Shown: piece by piece, positions 1 to 6,840 of the stretch | Layout of the letters: the number at the start of each line of letters is the position of its first letter | How positions within the stretch are numbered: the stretch's first letter is position 1 | Assembly (NCBI GenBank): GCA_002352425.1 | Contig: DEIK01000064.1 | Span: 38,686-53,117 of the forward strand | Reading direction: 5' to 3' | Source of the DNA: Rhodobacteraceae bacterium UBA2776 | GTDB lineage: Bacteria > Pseudomonadota > Alphaproteobacteria > Rhodobacterales > Rhodobacteraceae | Length of the DNA: 14,432 nucleotides | Translations under genes and position numbers: made by a program | The notes under the pieces: model-generated | Told to the model about the DNA's origin: nothing | Databases searched by the model: none | Seen by the model: the letters and a program-made list of their open reading frames with translations, nothing else

Positions 1-632
1 GCGACACGGTCAGACATGGTCAGGGCCTCGGATTGGTCATGGGTCACGTAAACCACTGTAATGCCAAGGCTTTCATGCAAATGCTTGATCTCGAATTGCA
101 TGTGTTCACGCAGCTGTTTGTCCAGCGCGCCCAGCGGCTCATCCATCAAAACCACTTGGGGTTCAAACACCAATGCACGGGCCAGCGCGATACGCTGTTG
201 TTGCCCACCGGACAATTGCGCAGGACGGCGTTGGGCAAAGTCACCCATCTGCACCATATCCAGCGCGCGTATCACTTTGGTTTCGCGCTCGTCTTTTCCC
301 ATGCCGCGCACTTCCAGCGGGAACGACAGGTTTTCCCCCACCGTCATATGCGGGAACAGCGCGTAGGACTGAAACACCATGCCAATGCCACGTTTATGCG
401 GCGGAATGTCATTGATTGAAACGCCACCCAGATTGATCGCACCATGGGTTGCGGTTTCGAACCCAGCCAGCATCATCAGGCATGTTGTCTTGCCAGATCC
501 CGAAGGCCCGAGCATGGTAACAAACTCGCCTTTGGCAATTTTAAGATTAAGATCTTTTACGACAAGCACTTCGCCGTCATAGCTTTTTTGCACGCGGTCA
601 AATTCAACGAACGCGGCATCCGAGTCGGTCAT
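1..632 (-). CDS. PotA-like ABC transporter ATP-binding protein (3' end beyond window)
   Basis: This is the ATPase subunit of an ABC importer, closest in pattern to the spermidine/putrescine group (PotA, related to FbpC and UgpC), which powers uptake through an inner-membrane permease. The first 210 codons are present; the C-terminus lies beyond base 1. Reading the minus strand gives a Walker A motif GPSGSGKTT near residue 40, a Q-loop in VFQSYALFPHMTV, the signature LSGGQQQR, Walker B VVLMDEPLGALD, and the H-loop VTHDQSEALTMSD just before the edge. The ATG at 630-632 opens with MTDSDAAFVEFDRVQKSY, the normal beginning of this family. The usual C-terminal TOBE-like regulatory domain is not visible. 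The gene diverges from everything to its right, so it probably belongs to a separate transporter operon. The family call is firm; the substrate is not, because related ATPases serve polyamines, iron and sugars. Confidence 0.93.
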   Translation of the reverse strand, partial: MTDSDAAFVEFDRVQKSYDGEVLVVKDLNLKIAKGEFVTMLGPSGSGKTTCLMMLAGFETATHGAINLGGVSINDIPPHKRGIGMVFQSYALFPHMTVGENLSFPLEVRGMGKDERETKVIRALDMVQMGDFAQRRPAQLSGGQQQRIALARALVFEPQVVLMDEPLGALDKQLREHMQFEIKHLHESLGITVVYVTHDQSEALTMSDRV

Positions 633-952
633 TGCCACTTAGCGGCTCCCTATTTATGTCCGGCAGGTTGTCCTGCGCTTTTCATCATTAACTAAAGCGA
701 AAGCGGCCGCAGATTGCAACAGTTTGCCCAAAAATAACGTGCGTGCGACTATGTGAAAGGGCCTTTAACCTCTGGTTCGCTCAGAATTAAGCATTGATCT
801 GAATGCCACTGACCTGATGCGGGCAGTTTTTTAGGGCGACAGGTCATTTCTGCGGCGCGAATCAAAGCTTGATGAAAACCCTTCAAAAACCCTCCGCGAC
901 CCGCCCAACAGCCCCCTTAACAACATTCGCATTTTAATATACGAATGCGGGA
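633..952. other. Divergent intergenic spacer, no gene seen
   Basis: These 320 bases separate the minus-strand ABC ATPase from the plus-strand Met-rich protein. Both genes must be transcribed from here. No open frame in it looks like a protein, and no RNA gene was recognised. The only clear structure is an inverted repeat at its right end (see 924-947). A Shine-Dalgarno-like GGGAG lies on the minus strand about 13 bases before the ABC ATPase start. Confidence 0.6.
924..947. promoter_or_regulatory. Inverted repeat upstream of the Met-rich gene
   Basis: CATTCG at 924-929 is matched by CGAATG at 942-947. Overlapping it, GCATT pairs with AATGC, so the AT-rich centre is flanked by a two-register dyad. 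It lies in the divergent promoter region, about 95 bases before the likely start at 1040. It could be a dimeric-regulator binding site. There is no independent evidence for one, and the arms are only 6 bases long. Confidence 0.25.
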
Positions 953-1039
953 ATGTTTTGCGACGGGCCAATACTCACCCCGCCAATCCTAAAGGACACC
1001 CGACGTTCCCATACGTCAAACACAGCGAGTGCACAACGA

Positions 1040-1465
1040 ATGTATAGACGTGTTAACAGCGGACGCTTCATCGGCCTGACGACATTGTTGATCGTGATCG
1101 TGATGGCTATGTTCACTTGGGTAATGTATGGCATGGCGCAGCAGGTTTTCACCATGACCGACATCATGCAAGACCTGAACGAAAGCATTAAGACGATGGT
1201 CGGCACCCAAGTTAGCATGGCCAAGGACATGCATGAAATGAACCTTAACATGGTCACCATGAACGGCAGCGTCACCGAAATGAACACCAGCATCGGCGGT
1301 ATGGGGCAGGATATCGGGACGATGTCCACAACCGTGTCCAACCTTTCGGGGGCGATGAACAACATGGCCACAAATATGAACCGTATGACGTATGACATCG
1401 GCCAAACAACCTATGCGTTGTCCAATCCGATGTCCTATATGTGGGGCAATGCCTTTCCCTTTTAA
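1040..1465 (+). CDS. Membrane-anchored Met-heptad coiled-coil protein, unknown function
   Basis: I do not recognise a named family. Starting from the ATG at 1040 gives 141 residues. A basic N-terminus (MYRRVNSGR) is followed by one membrane segment at about residues 10-32, then an extended region that ends in PMSYMWGNAFPF. About 22 of the 141 residues are Met. In the soluble part they fall at strict spacings of 3, 4 or 7 residues, so the a/d core of the predicted coiled coil is almost all Met. The 'positive inside' pattern places the coil in the periplasm. An in-frame ATG at 953 would add 29 residues of unconvincing, Pro/Ser-rich sequence. Neither start has a strong ribosome site; I prefer 1040 because it puts the basic residues directly before the membrane segment. 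Its aromatic, Asn- and Met-containing end resembles the ends of the secreted proteins at 6.8-8.0 kb, which suggests a shared role (inference). Confidence 0.72.
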   Translation: MYRRVNSGRFIGLTTLLIVIVMAMFTWVMYGMAQQVFTMTDIMQDLNESIKTMVGTQVSMAKDMHEMNLNMVTMNGSVTEMNTSIGGMGQDIGTMSTTVSNLSGAMNNMATNMNRMTYDIGQTTYALSNPMSYMWGNAFPF

Positions 1466-1731
1466 GGGGCCGAATCATAGATGCCACTCTATGCTGCACT
1501 CTGACCGCTCTTTACATGCAGGCTCACCTCAACAACCGCTGCAACTGTCTGCATTGGGCACAACCTGATTGCCTGGGGGCGGCCGCATAGGTCGGCACCC
1601 TACCCTGCCCCCCCCATTCCCGCATTCTCCAAACAAATAAGACCTTTTGACCCTAGGGAAAGCCCCCCCCCTGCGCGGGCGCTACAGCCCACGGCGGGCG
1701 GCGGCGGGCGGCCCTGCCGCGCCTAAACACC

Positions 1732-1743
1732 TTCATATATGAA
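1732..1743. promoter_or_regulatory. Perfect 12-base palindrome in the operon promoter region
   Basis: TTCATATATGAA is a perfect palindrome 4 bases upstream of the candidate -35 element. Its position and symmetry fit an operator for a dimeric transcription factor. The AT-rich content makes chance occurrence easier, so the functional call is inference. Confidence 0.35.
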
Positions 1744-1747
1744 TATT

Positions 1748-1778
1748 TTGATATATGTATGAATACATGCTATATCAA
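1748..1778 (+). promoter_or_regulatory. Candidate sigma70 promoter inside an imperfect palindrome
   Basis: TTGATA at 1748-1753 (5 of 6 matches to TTGACA) is followed, after exactly 17 bases, by TATATC at 1771-1776 (4 of 6 matches to TATAAT). The whole element is symmetric: TTGATAT pairs with ATATCAA at the ends, and ATGTAT pairs with ATACAT around a central GA. A regulator binding the dyad would therefore cover both promoter boxes. This would place the transcript start near 1783 and give a leader of about 90 bases for the adaptor gene. Confidence 0.45.
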
Positions 1779-1873
1779 GGTTAATTGAACAATCTGCGAC
1801 AGGACTTTCGACAAAACCAACCACCTGCCACCTAAAAACGGCCGCCTGAAAATTGTAAAAACCGGGGAGCGAC

Positions 1874-3043
1874 ATGCGCAATTCAAATCCGAAGAAAACC
1901 TCATTCTTCGCTTTGGCGGCCTTGCTATGCGCGGCCCCGTGGCTGGCCACCCCCACACAGGCCCAATCCACATCTCCCTACCAAACGGCCCCCTATCAAA
2001 CGGCCCCAGTCACCACCAACACCACAGGTGGCGAGGCCACGGTTGGCGGCACGGTGATCCCGTTCAAACAAGTGACACTGACCGCACAAAGCCCGGGGCG
2101 GGTGACCTATTTGGCGGGTGTTGAGGGGCACCGCGCCAAATCCGGCGAGGTGTTGCTACAAATCGGCGATGACAGTGTACAAGCCCAGCGCCGCGCTGCA
2201 CTTGCACAAATTGCTCAGGCCGATGCGGCTTTGCGCAACTCGCAGATGCAGTATTCCCGTGAACTCTATGCACCGCGCAGCAATTCGATGTCCGGCATGC
2301 CCGGCATGGGCATCCCTTCGACCTTTGATCAGTTCTTTACCCGCGGGTTTTCGGACTCGATGGGGTTCACCAATTCCGGCGTCGAACGCCAAGCCGACCT
2401 TTATTCGCGCGGCGTTGGCATCAGTCAGGCGCAAGGGGCTGTCATGCAGGCCCGTGCCAACCTCGAGGCCTTGGACACGCGGGCGCGCGACGCCCAATCC
2501 ATCGCGCCCTTCGATGGCATCGTGATCCAGAAAATGGTCGAGGTCGGTGACACGGTTCAACCGGGTATGCCGCTGATAACATACGCCTTTGTCGACTACC
2601 TGCGCGTTGATGCCCAGATCCCGGTGCGTCTGGCGGCAGGTCTGTCTGAGGGCATGATCGTCCCCGCCCGTCTGGATGTGGGCGGCGGGCCGGTCGAGGT
2701 CAAGGTGGCACAGATTTTCCCTGTCGCGGATCCTAAACTACACACAGTGCGGGTCAAATTCGATCTGCCTTATAACACACCCGGCGGCCCTGGCATGTAT
2801 GTCGAAGTCACCGTGCCAGATGCCTCTATCCCATCTCGCACAGGTCACGCTGTCCCCGGCGAAGCGCTGATCTGGCGCGGCAGCCTGCCCTCGGTTTTCG
2901 TGCTTGAAGACGGCAAACCCTCCCTACGGCTGGTGCGGGTTGGATACCCCTTGCCTGATGGTCGCATTTCGGTGGTCTCGGGGCTGACAGGCGGCGAGCA
3001 AGTGATCTTGAACCCGCCCGCAAACCTGATTTCAGGAGAATAA
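1874..3043 (+). CDS. RND periplasmic adaptor subunit (membrane fusion protein, HlyD/AcrA type)
   Basis: This protein would bridge the inner-membrane RND pump encoded next to it and an outer-membrane channel. It has 389 residues. A Sec signal peptide ends in PTQA after residue 30; the Cys in it is not in a lipobox, so this is probably not a lipoprotein. Next come a tandem PYQTA repeat, the split lipoyl/barrel-sandwich halves (VPF-like entry, AQSPGRVTYL, then APFDGIVIQKMVEVGDTVQPGMPLI), a short alpha-hairpin, and beta-barrel and membrane-proximal domains (GMYVEVTVP, GEALIWRG, ILNPPANL). The hairpin holds an unusual Met/Gly/Phe/Ser-rich insertion at about residues 132-172. The start is fixed by GGGGAG four bases before ATG. 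The stop lies about 105 bases before the RND reading frame, so the two are probably cotranscribed. The family is certain; the exported substrate is unknown. Confidence 0.93.
   Translation: MRNSNPKKTSFFALAALLCAAPWLATPTQAQSTSPYQTAPYQTAPVTTNTTGGEATVGGTVIPFKQVTLTAQSPGRVTYLAGVEGHRAKSGEVLLQIGDDSVQAQRRAALAQIAQADAALRNSQMQYSRELYAPRSNSMSGMPGMGIPSTFDQFFTRGFSDSMGFTNSGVERQADLYSRGVGISQAQGAVMQARANLEALDTRARDAQSIAPFDGIVIQKMVEVGDTVQPGMPLITYAFVDYLRVDAQIPVRLAAGLSEGMIVPARLDVGGGPVEVKVAQIFPVADPKLHTVRVKFDLPYNTPGGPGMYVEVTVPDASIPSRTGHAVPGEALIWRGSLPSVFVLEDGKPSLRLVRVGYPLPDGRISVVSGLTGGEQVILNPPANLISGE
1976..2005 (+). repeat. 15-base in-frame tandem duplication (PYQTA x2)
   Basis: Two adjacent copies of a 15-base unit encode PYQTA-PYQTA just after the signal peptide of the adaptor protein. 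The copies differ at one third-codon position (tac/tat). It is probably a recent duplication in a flexible N-terminal linker. Confidence 0.8.
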
Positions 3044-3133
3044 CCCGCAACAGCCCCATAACAACACAGGCATTCCCAAAATTTGGCGAACGAACCGGCG
3101 ACAGATCGGTGCCACCCCGCTTAGACGCCCAAC

Positions 3134-3151
3134 AAGGAGAGTGACGTTATA
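3134..3151 (+). promoter_or_regulatory. Shine-Dalgarno site and probable ATA start codon of the RND gene
   Basis: AAGGAGAG at 3134-3141 is the best ribosome site in the region. In the RND frame, 7 bases later, stands ATA (3149-3151). The codons that follow read TTNQHNQPNTGVDETTAP, then the family-typical GLAGGLAK that precedes the first membrane helix. No ATG, GTG or TTG occurs in this frame between the site and the ATG at 3236. The simplest reading is an ATG start changed to ATA, or true initiation at ATA. Confidence 0.6.
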
Positions 3152-6100
3152 ACCACGAACCAACATAACCAACCGAATACCGGTGTTGATGAAACCACCG
3201 CCCCCAAACTGGGGCTGGCCGGTGGCCTTGCCAAGATGTTCATCAACTCGCCTCTGGCACCGCTCTTGCTGGTTGCGTGCTTGGGCTTGGGCATCATGGG
3301 GTTGATCCTGACACCACGTCAGGAAGATCCGCAAATTTCCGTGCCGATGGTGGATATATTCTTCTCGTATCATGGTGCCTCCGCCAATCAAGTTGCCTCG
3401 CTGGCAACTGATCCGTTGGAACGGCTGATGTCCGAAATCCAAGGTGTCGATCACGTCTATTCGGTCACCAACACGGACGGGGCTATGGTCACCGTTCAGT
3501 TTGATGTCGGCGAAGAACTTGGTCCCTCGCTGGTCAAGCTGAACGACAAAATTCAATCCAATCTGGACCGCATCCCGCCTGGCGTGTCGCATCCGTTGAT
3601 CCGCCCCAAAGGCGTCGATGATGTGCCGATTGTCACGCTCACCATGTGGTCGCACCAGATGGACGAAGCGGGCCTGCGCTCGCTGGGTTTAGACGTGTTG
3701 CAACGCCTCAAAGAGGTCGAAGGCACCTCGCAGAGTTTCATCACAGGCGGGCGCTCCAGCGCCATGCGGGTCGAGATTTTTCCCGAACGTCTGGCCGGGT
3801 TCGGCATCGGGTTGGATCAACTGGCCCAAACCATTCGCACCGCCAATTCCGAACGCTCTGTTGGCGCGGTCGAACTGGGTCAAACCACGTTCTCGCTGCA
3901 AACCGGATCGTTCCTGCGCACCGCACGGGATATTGAAAACCTGATGATCGGCACCCAAGCGGGCCAAGTGATTTACATCCGCGACGTGGCCTTGGTAACC
4001 GAAAGCACCGATGACGCCAGTGACCTGGTCAGCTATTACACCGGCCCCGCCTATGGCAGCCTTGAAGGTCAAGACCACGTCGTAGAACGCGCACCGGTCG
4101 GGGCCTCGGCCGTCACTATTTCAGTGGCCAAAAAGGGGGGCACCAACGGGGTTTCAATTGCCAATCAAGTGCTGGATTATGTCGAGCGCCTCAAGGGCAG
4201 CCTGATCCCCGATAACATCCACGTCGAGATCACCCGCAACTATGGCGAGACCGCCAATGAAAAGGTCAACGAACTGATCTTCAAGCTGTTCGTTGTGACC
4301 TTTGCTGTGACCCTGCTGATCTGGCTGGCGCTGGGGGTTCGCGCCGCCGTGGTGGTGTTGATCGTGATCCCTGTTGTGATCTTGCTGACAGTGTTTTGCG
4401 CGTGGCTGCTTGGCTACACCATTGATCGCGTCAGCCTGTTTGCGCTGATCTTTTCCATCGGCATTCTGGTGGACGACGCCATTGTTGTGGTCGAAAACAT
4501 CTATCGACGCTGGTTGGAAGATGGCAAAACCACCGATCAAATTAATGTCGATGCGGTGCGCGAGGTTGGCAACCCGACGATTTTGGCCACCTTCACGGTG
4601 ATCGCCGCCTTGCTGCCGATGGGGTTTGTCACGGGCATGATGGGGCCTTATATGGGGCCAATTCCGGCGCTGGGATCGGTGGCGATGTTGCTGTCGCTGT
4701 TCGCCGCGTTCATCTTTACCCCGTGGTTGGCGCAGCGCATCAAACCCTCGATGAACAAGCTGGCCAAGATGCAAGACAGCGAGCATCGCCAGTCCGAGAA
4801 ACTGAAAAACCTCTATGAAAAACTGCTGCGCCCGTTGTTGCAAAGCCGCCGACGCGCGCGGGTGTTTCGGCTGGGCATGTGGCTGGTATTTTTCCTTAGT
4901 CTGGCGCTATTCTACACCCAGTCCGTCACCGTCAAAATGCTGCCCAACGACAACAAGCCGGAATTCAACGTCACTGTAAACATGCCTGAAGGCACCGCCC
5001 TGCCCGTCACCGCCAATGTGATTTCGCGCTTGTCGCAAGAACTGCTAAACCTTCCCGAAGTGGTGGCGTTACAATCCTATTCCGGCACCGCCTCACCGTT
5101 CAATTTCAACGGTCTGGTGCGCCACAGCTATCTGCGCAACATGGCTTGGACCGGCGACATTCAGGTGCAACTGACCGAAAAGGGCGACCGCGAGCGGGCC
5201 TCGCACGACATCGCTGTGGCCGCCCGTGCGGCGCTGAAGCCCATTGCCGACAAGCTGGGCGCGCGCATCGAAGTGATCGAAATGCCCCCCGGTCCTCCCG
5301 TGCTGCAAACCATGGTGGCCGAAATCTACGGCCCCGATGACGCCACCCGCCGTCAGGTCGCCCGCGACGTAGAACAGATGTTCGAGCAAGCCGAGTATAT
5401 CGTCGACGCCGACAGCTACTTGCAAATGCCCTACGACAGTTGGCGCTTCGTTGTGGACCGCGAAAAGGCCTCGCGTTTGGGTGTGGCGGTCGAGGACATC
5501 AACCGTCAGTTGGAAATGGCACTTGGCGGATTTCGACTGGGTGACGTCAAGGACGAACACGCGTTGGAGCCACGCTTTATCTATCTGCAAATGCCGATTG
5601 CGCTGCGCGGTGAATTTGGCCGCCTGGGCCAATTGCCGGTGCCCACGGCCAGCGGCAGCATGATTTCGCTGACGACGCTTGGCCAGTTCGAACAATACCG
5701 TATTGATGATCCGGTCTACCACAAAGACCTGCGCGCCGTTGAGTATGTCACGGGCGAAGTCGCAGGGCGTTTGGCCGCGCCAATCTACGGCATCTTGGAA
5801 ATGGAAGACCTGCTGGACGACTACACAGCCCCCGACGGCGTGCGGGTTGATACCAACTATATCGGGCCGCCCGCCGACAGCCTGAAATCGTCGCTGGAGT
5901 GGACCGGCGAGTGGACGGTCACTTATGTGACCTTCCGCGATATGGGCATTGCCTTTGGCGTTGCGTTGATCCTGATTTACATCCTTGTGGTAGGCGAGTT
6001 TGGCAACTTCCGTTTACCTGCCATCATCATGGCCCCGATCCCGTTGACCTTGATCGGCATCGTGCCTGGCCATTGGCTGTTTGGCTCATCATTTACGGCG

Positions 6101-6829
6101 ACCTCGATGATCGGCTTTATCGCGCTTGCGGGGATCATTGTGCGCAACTCGATCCTGCTTGTTGATTTCTCACGCCAGTCTGTGGCGCAGGGCATGGATG
6201 TGCAGGATGCGGTGATCTACGCCTGTCAGACCCGCACCCGCCCGATCATTATCACGGCGCTGGCCTTGATGGCGGGCTCCTCGGTGATCTTGTCAGACCC
6301 GATATTCGAGGGCATGGCGATTTCCCTGATGATGGGCGGGTTGGTGTCGACATTGTTGACGCTGATTGTGATCCCGCTGGGCTGTGTTTCCTTCAGCGAG
6401 GCGCTGAAAATTGATGATGGGTATGGAGGCAATGCGGGGGGCAGCGACATTCCGATGCCTGACCCCAAACCGGCCCCTGACCCCGCAGAGCTCTACAGCG
6501 CCAAAGACAAGCCCAGCCCCGTGCCGCAAGCGGCGGCCGCTGAGCCAGTGGTTGCAAAAAAGGAACCCGTGGCAAAGGCAGCTGTGGTGAAACCCGCAGC
6601 GGCACCAAAGCTCAAGGGCACGTCAAAGCCCACACCAAAGGCAAAGGCAAAGGCAAAGGCGGCCAAGCCCAAGGCGACGCCAAAATCAAAGGCAAAACCC
6701 GCAGCCGTGAAACCTGCGGCCAAAACCGCACCCAAACCGACAGCCAAACCAGCCGCGCGGCGCAAAGCCAAATCCAGTGGACGACGCGGCATCCGGCTGA
6801 AAACCCCGAACAACGACCCCAAGGCATAG
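3149..6829 (+). CDS. RND efflux transporter permease with extra basic C-terminal tail
   Basis: This is an inner-membrane, proton-driven RND permease of the AcrB superfamily, working with the adaptor encoded just upstream. From ATA at 3149 it has 1226 residues; from the first ATG, at 3236, it has 1197. The longer form restores the pre-helix segment GLAGGLAKMFINSPLAP seen in relatives. Family marks include PRQEDPQISVPMVDI after helix 1, the helix-4 proton-relay pair in ILVDDAIVVVEN (D442-D443 in the long numbering), and IVRNSILLVDF in helix 10. The pump domain ends near residue 1085, the usual family length. About 138 further residues follow: Pro/Asp-rich first, then a Lys/Ala/Pro-rich, histone-H1-like tail (KAKAKAKA runs, ending GIRLKTPNNDPKA), predicted to be cytoplasmic. 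The pump call is firm. The substrate and the role of the tail are unknown. No TolC-type channel is encoded in the window. Confidence 0.93.
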   Translation: MTTNQHNQPNTGVDETTAPKLGLAGGLAKMFINSPLAPLLLVACLGLGIMGLILTPRQEDPQISVPMVDIFFSYHGASANQVASLATDPLERLMSEIQGVDHVYSVTNTDGAMVTVQFDVGEELGPSLVKLNDKIQSNLDRIPPGVSHPLIRPKGVDDVPIVTLTMWSHQMDEAGLRSLGLDVLQRLKEVEGTSQSFITGGRSSAMRVEIFPERLAGFGIGLDQLAQTIRTANSERSVGAVELGQTTFSLQTGSFLRTARDIENLMIGTQAGQVIYIRDVALVTESTDDASDLVSYYTGPAYGSLEGQDHVVERAPVGASAVTISVAKKGGTNGVSIANQVLDYVERLKGSLIPDNIHVEITRNYGETANEKVNELIFKLFVVTFAVTLLIWLALGVRAAVVVLIVIPVVILLTVFCAWLLGYTIDRVSLFALIFSIGILVDDAIVVVENIYRRWLEDGKTTDQINVDAVREVGNPTILATFTVIAALLPMGFVTGMMGPYMGPIPALGSVAMLLSLFAAFIFTPWLAQRIKPSMNKLAKMQDSEHRQSEKLKNLYEKLLRPLLQSRRRARVFRLGMWLVFFLSLALFYTQSVTVKMLPNDNKPEFNVTVNMPEGTALPVTANVISRLSQELLNLPEVVALQSYSGTASPFNFNGLVRHSYLRNMAWTGDIQVQLTEKGDRERASHDIAVAARAALKPIADKLGARIEVIEMPPGPPVLQTMVAEIYGPDDATRRQVARDVEQMFEQAEYIVDADSYLQMPYDSWRFVVDREKASRLGVAVEDINRQLEMALGGFRLGDVKDEHALEPRFIYLQMPIALRGEFGRLGQLPVPTASGSMISLTTLGQFEQYRIDDPVYHKDLRAVEYVTGEVAGRLAAPIYGILEMEDLLDDYTAPDGVRVDTNYIGPPADSLKSSLEWTGEWTVTYVTFRDMGIAFGVALILIYILVVGEFGNFRLPAIIMAPIPLTLIGIVPGHWLFGSSFTATSMIGFIALAGIIVRNSILLVDFSRQSVAQGMDVQDAVIYACQTRTRPIIITALALMAGSSVILSDPIFEGMAISLMMGGLVSTLLTLIVIPLGCVSFSEALKIDDGYGGNAGGSDIPMPDPKPAPDPAELYSAKDKPSPVPQAAAAEPVVAKKEPVAKAAVVKPAAAPKLKGTSKPTPKAKAKAKAAKPKATPKSKAKPAAVKPAAKTAPKPTAKPAARRKAKSSGRRGIRLKTPNNDPKA
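6637..6660 (+). repeat. Hexanucleotide tandem repeat (AAAGGC x4) in the RND tail
   Basis: Four exact copies of AAAGGC encode part of the alternating Lys-Ala run in the basic tail of the RND protein. The unit is a multiple of three, so copy-number change would lengthen or shorten the tail without breaking the frame. Confidence 0.85.
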
Positions 6830-6840
6830 GAGGCCTGACC

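Larger units (their letters stand above)
1466..1873. other. Long non-coding leader region with poly-C tracts and promoter
   Basis: No gene is visible in these 408 bases. Just after the Met-rich gene, CATAGA (1476-1481) and TCTATG (1488-1493) can form a weak hairpin with no T-run. There are poly-C runs of 8 at 1608-1615 and 9 at 1663-1671. A G-rich stretch follows at about 1692-1711 (repeated GGCGGG units). Base composition then switches abruptly to AT-rich at about 1725, where the palindromes and likely promoter of the adaptor/RND operon lie. A GGGGAG ribosome site at 1864-1869 serves the adaptor gene. Confidence 0.6.

Noticed and set aside
953..1039. Upstream ATG extension of the Met-heptad protein
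   Set aside because: The extra 29 residues have no signal-like or conserved character, and the ATG lacks a better ribosome site than the ATG at 1040. Kept as an alternative only.
1476..1493. Hairpin CATAGA/TCTATG as a terminator for the Met-rich gene
   Set aside because: The stem is 6 bases and AT-rich with no T-run, too weak to call.
4154..5722. Long minus-strand frames opposite the RND gene (4154-4843 and 5093-5722)
   Set aside because: The plus-strand RND frame is continuous and conserved across the same bases. The antisense translations are His/Gln-rich and show no family pattern.
6493..6822. Minus-strand Ala/Gly/Phe-rich frame of about 109 codons
   Set aside because: It is the mirror of the Lys/Ala/Pro tail of the pump; its hydrophobic look comes from the complement of AAG/GCC codons.
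1874..6829. Calling the pump a specific multidrug or heavy-metal system (AcrAB, Cus, Czc)
   Set aside because: Family motifs identify an RND permease and adaptor, but no substrate-specific residues could be read by eye, and there is no outer-membrane channel or cognate regulator nearby.
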